From the NCBI RefSeq assembly GCF_001641265.1, contig NW_020167534.1:558001-622000 (forward strand): 64,000 nt of DNA. The letters are read 5' to 3'. The DNA comes from Pseudogymnoascus destructans. Taxonomy: Eukaryota; Ascomycota; Leotiomycetes; Thelebolales; Thelebolaceae. Made by a program: the position numbers and the translations under genes. The notes below the pieces were generated by a model. That model was not told the origin of the DNA. It saw nothing but the letters and a program-made list of their open reading frames with translations, and ran no database searches. This document shows, piece after piece, positions 20,626-30,088 of this stretch; positions within the stretch are counted from its first letter, which is position 1, and each line of letters begins with the position of its first letter.

Positions 20626-23421
20626 ATGACGACTCGAAAGCAGGAAGACCGACCACAGCTCGGCGCCACATTCTACCCAGGAGGACTCGACGGTTTTGAC
20701 ATGCCTGAGTTGATATCGCCAGCTCCCCAGAGGTACGTCGCAACGTGTGAGGTTCATGGATTTGTTGCGTGTACGCGCTGTACAGCCACTGCCCTGCCGT
20801 CCGTAGGATCCCGCTTACTATGTTTACTTTGGCTGACTCAACGCTTCGTTCTTCCAGAGTAATGCCCGAGGTGCCTTCCAATATGCAAGAGGGACTCGCG
20901 CATCTCGAAGTCGAGGCAAATCCGTCAACGGTGTCGCCGATCCATGAGCAGTATGGTGCCAGTCGCAATATAACATATCAACAATGCAACGCCCCGCAAC
21001 GGTACGCAGCGAGTTATGAGCAGGCGGGCGCCCCTGGCTACCAGAACAACCCCTCAAAACCGCAACCAACAATACGCAGGGACGGCGATATGCCGTTACC
21101 CTCGCCGTTCCCGGGGTTGCAGAACCCAGGGCCAAACGTGCCGCTGACGGACGATCAAATGGAAGAGGAGTTGGAACAATGCAGAGAGAAGGTGGTGGGC
21201 TCAAATGACCCAGAAAGGCAGTTGAGATGGGCACAGGATGCGCTGCTCTGGTCCGATATTGCAATCCAGAGCCGGCGCCGAGCTGCTGTCGGTTCGACAA
21301 GTAGGCCTACTACACCAAATGTCGAGCGCCGGATCCGCGATGATGCCCTCAACATTACCAAGTTCCTCGCCGAGCAAGGCCACCCAAAAGCTGAGTTCTT
21401 GAGGGCGGGCTGGTATGAATTTGGCAAATTCGGCTTCCCCGAAGATGCAAAGGAGTCGTTCGGAGGATACAAAAGAGCAGCAGAGAAGGGCTACGCGCGA
21501 GCTGAATATCGGATTGGCACTCGGTACGAGAGCAGCAAAGATATGCTGCGAGCCGTCAAGCACTACCAAAATGGAGTGGCTCAGCACGATTCGGCTTCAA
21601 ACTACCGTATGGGCATGATGGCATTATTTGGCCAACATGGACAGCCGCAGAACTACGAGGTTGGAGTTAGGCAGGTGAAATATGCTGCGGACACAGCTGA
21701 TGAGAACTCACCGCAAGGTTCATATGTTTACGGAATGCTTCTCGCGAGGGAACTGCCGAATATCTCACTCCCTGACTTTGCCTTGGTATATGATTTGGAG
21801 CAAGCAAGACACTATGTTGAGCGAGCTGCGCTACTCGGGTTTTCGAAGGCACAGCTCAAGATGGGTTCGGCTTATGAGCTTTGTCTCTTGGGCTGCGAAT
21901 TCAACCCAACGCTTTCGCTGCATTATAACCGCCTGGCAGCAAGCCAAGGGGAGCCAGAGGCCGAGATGGCTATCAGCAAGTGGTTCCTATGTGGTTACGC
22001 AGGTGTTTTTGACAAGAACGAAGAGGTCGCCTTCACGTACGCGAAGCGCGCAGCACAGCAGGAGCTTCCAACTGCCGAGTTCGCTCTTGGTTATTTTTAC
22101 GAGGTTGGACTGCATGTACCGATGGATCTTGGTCGATCTCAAGAGTGGTATCAGAAAGCCGCAGATCACGGCAACACAGATGCCGCAGCTAGAATCGACG
22201 CACTTCGCCTGCACAGGACTCTATCCAGGAAAGACCACGAGCAGATGGCCATCACACGCATCCGGTCGCAATATGGCTCTCGCAAGGGCATGCGGCCCGA
22301 TCACCTGGCGCAGAAAGTGACCGCACAACAAGCCCCGACGCTTCCAGTGATGAGCGAGGAGAGAGACGACTCGTCGCGCCCAGTCAGCGTTTACCCGCCC
22401 AGAAGCAGCTCCGTCCAGCCCGAGCAGCCACAATTCCGCGTGATAACCCCCGTACCAGACCCCAATGCCCCGCTCTCACAGCAACAACAACCACCATTCC
22501 GTGTAGTAACTCCTGTGTCTGGCGGTGTGAGGCACACGGGCTCTATGCCCAGCTCGCCCTTACACAGTCATTACAAGTCAGGCTCGGGAGGTATCATTGG
22601 CGGGACACATAATACAGCGCCTTACCCCGAGAACGACGTGGCGCACCCGATACAAGCAAACCCCAACCTGAGACCACTGTCAGGACCGCCAGCAGACCGC
22701 CCCAATTCTGCTTTTGGCATCAAACCTCTGCACCCTAACCATTCATTTGGACCTGGCCAGGATCCAGCTCATCGTCCTATGAGCGTTGTGGGAGATTTGC
22801 AATCGCAGCAGCGACCACACCCAGGACAGGGAGGCAGAGGGCAGCCGGTTGTCCCCCACCAACCGAAACGAGAAGGACCTACCTCTAATGACTGGGAATC
22901 TCAATATAGACTCCCTTACAGCCAACCACAAGGGGGTGATGGGAGGGGTAAACTCCAGAACCAAGGGGCTCCGGTAAACAAGCCTCACCCGCAATCACCA
23001 CCGCAGCATGGGCAGCCTCCTCAGCACCTACAGCCCCGGAACGATTATTCGCAGAATAGGCCAAACACAGCTTCAAACGAGCGAACTTACTCTGCCCAGG
23101 CGCCGCTGAAGCCGCATGCTCCTGGAGACCAGAGCGCAGAGAGGCCTATCTCCTGGGCTGACAACGGGCCAGGTGCATACCCATCGAAATATTCCTCGAT
23201 TCCGCCTGGTGCTGGGGGACCGGCTGTGACGATATCACCTGCTCCGATGCCGCCGCAGGTTTTGAAGCCACAGGCGCCGCCGCCGAAGAAGGGCCCGCAG
23301 ACTTTTGAGGAGATGGGGGTTCCTGCTGCTTCTAAGGATAGCGAATGCGTAAGTTCTAACTCTGTCTTCTCTCGTTATGGAGAGATTGTATTTTCTAACA
23401 TCTATATAGTTGGTTATGTAA
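20626..23421 (+). CDS. SKT5: Chitin synthase regulator Skt5/Chs4 with Sel1 repeats and a CaaX box
   Basis: Three exons: 20626..20732, 20858..23348 and a 12-nt last exon 23410..23421, giving 869 aa. The centre (about 210-480) is built of Sel1/TPR-like repeats: DALNITKFLAEQGHPKAEFL, GYKRAAEKGYARAEYRIGTR, YAKRAAQQELPTAEFALGYF, EWYQKAADHGNTDAAARIDA. The flanks are disordered, rich in Pro, Gln and Ser. Skt5 activates the class IV chitin synthase (Chs3 in yeast) at the plasma membrane. The last intron (GTAAGT...CATCTATATAG) joins GAATGC to TTGGTTATGTAA, giving the terminus CLVM, a CaaX box; prenylation of this protein at a C-terminal CaaX is known in yeast. The first exon (MTTRKQEDRPQLGATFYPGG) is inferred from a GTACGT donor and CTTCCAG acceptor and is less sure. 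An unspliced start at 20769 is possible. Confidence 0.92.
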
Positions 23422-23922
23422 AACACCAACCATAAAAAAAAGGACAAATGATGATTTACGAAACAACAGTCCATTTGAAGATGTTGTTTTATCTGGGAAC
23501 AATAGAGGGGTATATGCAAGCATGGAGACAAACTTTGTTCAGAGGTTTATTCTGTATAAAGTATAATGTTCTTTCTTAGCATTTTTTACCTTTTTGTTTA
23601 TTTGGGCATTGATACCTACCTCCTTTTTACGATGGTTTTGGCATTGAGAGGGTCGTTTTACATAGTTTTTTTATCGTGGTATTGGGGGGGGGTAAATATA
23701 GGACTGCTGTGTAGGTTTCGTCTCGCCTCTGAAGTTATATGCTCTTTGTCTACCAGATTTTGTTCATCACAAATTCAGTTCACTCTTCCATCTATCCAAA
23801 CCTTTTACCTCTATAATTTACGTCGAACACATCCCGATATCTCTACCAACCATCTCCATCCCATCACACCCATCACCCTCAACCCCTCCAATCCCCCAGC
23901 AACCCCCACCCCAGCCACCACC
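23422..23922. other. Intergenic region upstream of HOP2
   Basis: 500 bp with T-rich and A-rich runs and one G(7) run. It turns C-rich just before the HOP2 start (CATCACCCTCAACCCCTCC). No gene or structured element is recognised. Confidence 0.6.
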
Positions 23923-24799
23923 ATGCCCCCCCGCAAAGCTGCCGCCGCCTCCACAACCACAAAACCCACCACCGACGACGCCAAAGCCTGCACCCTAATC
24001 CTCACCTACCTCATCTCCCAGAACCGACCCTACTCTGCCACCGAAATCAGCAGTAACCTACATAATGCCGTCACCAAGGCTCGAACGGATAAGCTGCTCA
24101 AGGAGATGTTTGAGCGTGGCGAGATCGCCGGGAAGGCGAGCGGGAAACAGTGGGTGTTTTGGGGGGTGCAGGTATGTTTTTCTTGCGGTGTGTCTGGGAT
24201 GGGGAGAGGGGTGCGGCGGAGGGGTTTGGATGAGGGGTAGCAGGAAGAACTGGGGAACTGGGGTCAGGAGAGAGCTAACAGAGGGGTAGGATCCAAATGC
24301 CACCAGCACACCCGAGGAACTCGCCGCAGCAGACGCCCAAATCGCAGCTCTTCGAGATAAGATCCCAACTCTCAAATCCGAATTAAAATCCGCCTCCACC
24401 ACCCTCTCCACCCTCCGCTCCGCACCCACCACCTCGGCCCTCCGGGAGTCCGTCCAGACTCTGGAAACCGATAAGGAGGATAAAGAAGGACGACTGCATG
24501 TGCTGAGAGCGGGGAGTACCAAACCCGTTAATGTAGAGGAGAGGGAGGCGGTGGAGGGAGAGTGGAGGAGGTGGAAGAGGACGAGGGATGCGAGGAAGAG
24601 GGCGTTTGGGGAGTTGGAGGGGATGTTGTTGGATTCGGGGGTTATTGGGAAGGAGGCGCTTTGGGTACGTACTTTCCCCTCCCCCTAAAAAATAGATCTG
24701 GAGAACGCGACGGCTTTGGAGTGGCTGATGAAAGACGCGGCGACGGTCGGGATCGAGGCAGCGAGACCTGGGATGATTACGAATACTGATGGTGTGTGA
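23923..24799 (+). CDS. HOP2: Meiotic Hop2 (TBPIP) homologous-pairing protein
   Basis: Exons 23923..24171 and 24290..24664 are clear, with a 118-nt intron (GTATGT...GCTAACAGAGGGGTAG). The first codes MPPRKAAAASTTTKP, then the winged-helix domain: DAKACTLILTYLISQNRPYS, ATEISSNLHNAVTKARTDKL, GEIAGKASGKQWVFW. The second gives a coiled coil (AALRDKIPTLKSELKSAS) and EWRRWKRTRDARKRAF. Hop2 with Mnd1 stimulates Dmc1/Rad51 strand invasion in meiosis. The C-terminus is uncertain. Reading on from 24664 gives only seven more residues to a stop at 24688. A third exon ending at 24799 (EWLMKDAATVGIEAA) resembles the known GIE-containing end, but its acceptor could be at 24703 or 24721. The last choice gives a normal 57-nt intron. 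Confidence 0.87.
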
Positions 24800-26374
24800 T
24801 ATTAGGATATGCTCGGTATCGACGGCTCCACATGATCACCGCCACGGCTGACTGGTTTGCTCAACTATCGATCGATATCTACGAATAGAACAATTTTTGA
24901 CACGGGAAGAGAGAAAGAGTGGTATTGCTCCCTGTCCTCTCTTGGACGCGGGGATTCATTGGCCTGTTCTTAGTTTTGCGCCACGCTCACTCATCTGGCA
25001 TGCGAGGTTATCAATCTTGCAGTATCGCGACGAGGCTGGACGGGGAGGTGGGTGCGTGGCTGCGTGGCTGGGGCTTGCTTGATTGGCTGGGATGGGGAAA
25101 GGCGGGGGAGGGGGGATACGGGGGAGCAGGCTGGGGATTTTGGGGTTGGACGCCCCCTCTGGGGTGGAGGTTGGCTGATGGCTTTACTGGGAGAGCTGCA
25201 GGTCGGGGTGAAACAAATGTTTTATCACAAGAAGGGGGATTCGCGTTGAGTACTTGGGCTGCATGAACCACTGACGAGTATTGGGCATAATAGACGCGGG
25301 TTGCAGGAGCTATGGTTATAATGAGGGTGCTTAATTAGTTGGAGCTATCACAGACAGACACGATGGCTATATCATGACTTTCAACATGAAAGTTGCTTAG
25401 AAATGGAGTCAAAAAGAGAGATTCTACAAGCACAAACTACTGGTATCACTTCTCAACTCGAGTAGATTAATGGGGCATGTGACTTGCATGTGAGAGCAAC
25501 TGTCTCAGCACACTCTGTGGAGATGGCTGTTCTTGTGAACAGGATGAATACGATGGTGCCAAAATGGCCTAACCCTCATCGGCCCAGATAGGACGAAAGG
25601 GAGGGGACACGCACGGCAGTTTGCGGCTGGTAGGGTGGCACGAGTTTAAGGCCCTGATTGGGCGTCCAGGGGACAGGTCGGCGGATGACCCGAACGGTTC
25701 CATCCCAACCGGCGTCGATTCTGATATTCCCTCCATCTCGTCGCTGCTCGTCATATGTCCTGTCCCTGTCATCCTCAGTCGGGGGCACGGAGTCGCCGAC
25801 TGATGGGGGACAGGGCTTGGTTTTCTGCGCATTGAGGACGTTGAGGAACCGCGAATTATGTCTGTCCCAGACTTTCGCAACCATCAGAACAGCGCTTGGT
25901 GGGCCATGATGCGTGGGTGGCTGCATATGTAGTGCCTCTATGACGACCTATCACGTTTCAAACGCCTCCGTGAGGTCGACGAGGAGCTAACGGGATGGAC
26001 AGCTAGGTGCTAGAGCTGCCCGCGCCGTGTTGAGACATTGCAGGCGAGTTTGCCAAGGTTCGATATGGGCTGGCTAATGGGTGCTATTACCAAGAGATGG
26101 ATACTGAAGGGGAAGGGGAATGCAGCTCCAGGGACTCACGGAGTTTGATAGACCGGCGGGAACATAGACCAGCGGGAACAGAGGAAGGTAGGACTTGCAC
26201 ACCCTGGCACGCGCACGACATATGTAAGATAGCATATGTAAGATGAGTGAGAGTCGACGTGTTGTACCCTTGGCTCGCCCACTATATGGGGAGAAAGCTA
26301 TCCTTGAAGGTTTCCTGTAGAGTAGGGATGTGTCCACCTTTTGCAACGGTAGGGAGGGTAGAGTTAGACAGACC

Positions 26375-26492
26375 ATGGCAATGATGGCAATGATGGCAAT
26401 GATGGCAATGATGGCTATGATGGCTATGATGGCTATGATGGCTATGATGGCTATGATGGCTATGATGGCTATGATGGCATATGATGGCTATG
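26375..26492. repeat. 9-bp minisatellite (ATGGCAATG/ATGGCTATG)n, about 13 copies
   Basis: Four ATGGCAATG copies are followed by about eight ATGGCTATG copies, so the array is made of two homogenised blocks. One copy near the end has an extra AT. Confidence 0.95.
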
Positions 26493-26947
26493 CCAAACCC
26501 AAAATCAGCGTGGCTGGTGAGCATGGAGCATGGTCAAACGGCGGCAAGTCGGGGGTTCCCACCACTACAACTACCAACGTTAACTATACTACCAACTTAC
26601 TAGTTATACTACTACTATGTATATATTATCGCTTCTTGAATCGCTTATATGCAACCCTCCATCTCCTACAATCTTCCTTTCTTATTGCACCTTCCCTTCC
26701 CTTCACTGATATATTATTATATTACCTACCCAGTGCGCCGTGGGTTCCTTGTTCTCTGTCACTGTCATGTGAAGGCGGCATATACCCCTCGATCGTTATA
26801 CTTGTTGAGTTGATATACACGACTCGAGTGTTACAGTGAAGGAAGCTACTGTAGCTATCTTCATCTGCTCCAGATAGATATATGTGCTGCTCCCTCGCCG
26901 TCCCAACCGTCTCAACGGAATCAGACGGTCATACTCATACGGCGATT

Positions 26948-26987
26948 ATCCTTTTATCCTTTTATCCTTTTATCCTTTTATCCTTTT
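26948..26987. repeat. 8-bp repeat (ATCCTTTT)n, five copies
   Basis: Five perfect copies. A separate 9-bp repeat, (CATCACTGC)n, of three copies follows at about 26999-27024. Confidence 0.95.
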
Positions 26988-27445
26988 GAACCCTACATGC
27001 ATCACTGCATCACTGCATCACTGAACCACTGGAACCAGAGCAACAACAACCAGGGGACCAGCTACCAGCCTCCCTCCCGCCGTTCCACCATAAGCTAACG
27101 GCCCGGCAACCAAAGCGGTCAGAATTTATTGCCAAATCACAGTCAGCACGACAGGCAGTGAAGTTCCGTATACTAATCCCAGCCGAACCTCACTCCATCA
27201 TCCCAAGTCACCTTTGGTAACGGAGTGTACGACGCACAACGCACCACAAACCTCCCAAACGACCCCCAAAACACTCTTCGAGTCAACTTTCCAAGACTCG
27301 ATTTTCTTCCCGCGACATCCCGACAAAACTCCACTCTGTCCTCTTTCCAACAAACGCCCTTCGCGGTCGGAGCTCACGAGACTCCAGTCTCGTCCGTGCG
27401 ACGACCCCACCAATTCCGACGCAGAATACCCACAGAAAACTCACG

Positions 27446-29402
27446 ATGCTCAGCAACAGCAACGGCGCTGCTGCAGCACTCTATGCCCGGAATGGCAGCG
27501 TGAGCGGCGGTGGACCTCCAGCCGAAATCCCTCTGTACCGACATATGAGCTCTGGGAGCCTCAACATCCCGAATGGACTGGGGCAGCCGAATGGGAACGG
27601 TCAGTCGCAGGCAGCTGGAGCCATGGCGCCGGGTGGCAGGTTTGAAGGGCCGCGGAGCCCGCCGGGAAAACAGAGTAGGTATTCTTTGGACCCCTGGGGA
27701 AAAGTGGCATGGTGTGCTAATGGGGTTCTGTAGACACATCGCATGTGCCTTGCAAGTTCTTCCGCCAAGGCGCGTGCCAGGCGGGGAAGGCGTGTCCATT
27801 CAGTCACGACCTCTTGAGCACTACTGATAACGTGTGCAAGTACTTTGCAAAGGTTAGTGACGAGAATATGTTTATGGCGACTCGTTTTCTGACGTTTTCT
27901 AGGGCAATTGTAAGTTTGGACCGAAATGTGCCAACATCCATGTACTACCAAACGGGCAACGAGTAAACTACCACAAGGGAGGGCCGATTGGAATTGGCGG
28001 ATTAAATCTCGGTGGACGTGTGCATCCGGATCAGTATCACAGTCAGAGTTCGGCTTTGACCAATTCTCTATACCGCGCAAATATGGGAGCGCAACCTCCG
28101 TTTGGCGCGCCTTACTCGCCCTTTGCGAACCAAGACGAGGGCTTCCCCCGTGGTGGCATGGATATTGGTGTGCCGACGATTGACACGAGTTATGCGTCGT
28201 ATCCCGGGTCCGCGTACGGCTCGCCTCGAGACGATGACTTGCAGAGTCGGTTCGGACTTGGGTTGTCGCCTGTCCCGGCAAAGGGACTGAGCGTCTTAGA
28301 CGCTCCGCTACCTGCGTCCTTTGACAGCAATGGGGTCTCGTGGATCGCAAGACATGGACCGGTAGCAGCGTCTGTCCCTTCAAAGTTTGGTCTTGAGTCA
28401 CCACCACCGTCGCTGGGATTCGCAAAGGACGGAAGGACATCTGAAGCCCTCAAAAACCTATACAGCTCCGCGTTCGGCGACGACACGCGCGATAGCTTCC
28501 ACGGAGCTGCCTCCCCTCCGGCTCCTCTCGCTGACGAATACTTCGGAAAGCGAATCATGCATTCCCAGCGTTTTGCAAGACAGAAGATCATGTCAGCTAG
28601 TCTGCCAAAGGCAGGGCTGGCAATCGACAAGGACTGGGACAACGATTTTACTTTCGAGGAAGATTATCTACCAGACAACCTTAAGGAGCTTCTAACTCCA
28701 CAGGAGAAAGCGCGGAGAGGATCCAGGAACGCCGAAGAGGAGAGCAGGCCTGTTTACAGCTGCAACGGGACACCAGACGCATCAAGCAAGTTCGGGTCTC
28801 CATCAAACGCGAGCCCTTCACGATGGGGCCCGCTATTCCAGCGCCAACAGCGCGAAGAGGAAGAAAAAGTTTCCCGAGCCTCAGTCTTCGGCCACGTCGG
28901 CTCCCCACTCCGCAACTCATCTCTATCATCCGCCTCCATACCCGCCGTTAGCCGCTCAGCTGCCGCCTCCGGCGACGCTTCCCCCTACGTGGCATCCCCA
29001 TCCCGCCAATCCTCTATGTCCATAATCTCCCAACAACTCCAACGCACGCGTCTCGGCCGTACCGAGTCCGCCGGTGCCGAGACCAGCCTCCTCCCAGCAG
29101 TTCAGCGCGTGACTAGCAACCCGATAGGTGCACCTACACGCCCTGATCGGGCTGCTAGTGGCGCGAGCATCGGCGCGAGTTTGGCTGCTGGAAGAGTCAA
29201 CATGCCGATTGATGAGGAGCAAGGCGATTTCGTGTTCAGCATGGAGGAAGAGGAGGATAAGGAGCGCGAAAGCACCAAGAGGGGTAGCGGCGGTGGATGG
29301 AATTACCCCGTTGGCGCTAGGAGCCCGCATAGGGCGAATGGTGGTCGCAATGGGACGACGAGCGGTGGTGGGATGGAGGGTATGTTTGGGGTGACTAGGT
29401 GA
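27446..29402 (+). CDS. Tandem CCCH zinc-finger RNA-binding protein, Lee1-like
   Basis: Exons 27446..27674, 27734..27852 and 27903..29402, giving 615 aa. Two CCCH fingers stand side by side at about residues 82-135: CKFFRQGACQAGKACPFSH and CKYFAKGNCKFGPKCANIH, both C-x7-C-x5-C-x3-H. They are followed by VLPNGQRVNYHKGGPIGIGG. The second intron (50 nt, GTTAGT...TTCTAG) falls inside finger 2 and must be removed for its second, third and fourth ligands. The rest is long, Ser/Pro/Gly-rich and probably disordered, with a conserved-looking FGKRIMHSQRFARQKIMSAS and an acidic DWDNDFTFEEDYLPDNLKEL. Yeast Lee1 and S. pombe relatives share the finger layout. RNA binding is expected from the fold; the targets are not known. 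Confidence 0.9.
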
Positions 29403-30088
29403 TGGGGGGGGTGGCATTATCAAAATGGGAAGGGGATGTTGAAAAGGAGTACAAAGCATGAAACTATAACTAACAATCACTATGTTTGTGGATGCATCAA
29501 GCGACGTGTTGGGACGAATCTGGTACTGGGATTTGGCGATCTAGGGTGTTTGTTTTTATCTGGCATGGCTTTTTTTTTATTTAATGTATTATATTTATAT
29601 AGGGTCGCAAGGGTTGGTTGGGCTGTTAATATATATATCCGAATATGCGGACAGGGACAAATGGTCATGATATATATATCTTCCTCCAAGCCAAGGACAA
29701 CTTTTGTCGTGACAAATAGTGTTACTGTGAAGGCTCTATGTAAGAATTTAAAATACTTCTAGAACGTTACATATTTAAAAAGCTTGTAAGCTCAATATTG
29801 TACGGATTAAATACTATGGCCTGGCATGTGGTGGAGACCTTTCGTTTCGCATACGTCTTAAATATCGGTTTTGAGCAAAGACCTTCGCGTCCCATTTCCA
29901 CTATAGCTGCAAACCTAAGCGTCAAGGAAAGACCAACGAACCTCCGCATATAGCCAACGAGAATGCGCCACTGTAAACATGTATAGGCAGTTCTTTAACG
30001 CGTCTTCCATTGCATGGGATAGGCCTAAACAATCCTGACAGAAAACATCACGTCCTCAAACCAGTCACGTGCGCCGAAGACCAGAAGC
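29403..30088. other. Intergenic region between the CCCH gene and CHL1
   Basis: T/A-rich 3' flank (29560-29680) with TATATATATC words, then ordinary sequence. The only motif I note is the MCB-like ACGCGT listed next. Confidence 0.6.
29998..30003. promoter_or_regulatory. MCB-like ACGCGT element upstream of CHL1
   Basis: A perfect ACGCGT palindrome lies 86 bp before the CHL1 start. This is the yeast MBF (Mbp1/Swi6) target word for G1/S genes. Function here is inferred from the motif and from the gene's role in replication and cohesion. Confidence 0.45.

Larger units (their letters stand above)
24800..27445. other. Gene-poor region between HOP2 and the CCCH gene
   Basis: 2.65 kb. 25000-25200 is very G-rich on the + strand. 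Frames of 100-116 codons around 25570-25926 (minus strand) have no recognisable domain and overlap each other in two frames, so I do not call them. 26375-27030 carries three simple repeats. 27030-27440 probably includes the promoter and leader of the next gene, with long A/C-rich stretches. Confidence 0.6.

Noticed and set aside
25569..25926. Overlapping frames of 103 and 116 codons on the minus strand
   Set aside because: Two frames of equal quality overlap and neither resembles a known protein; likely chance in a GC-rich stretch.
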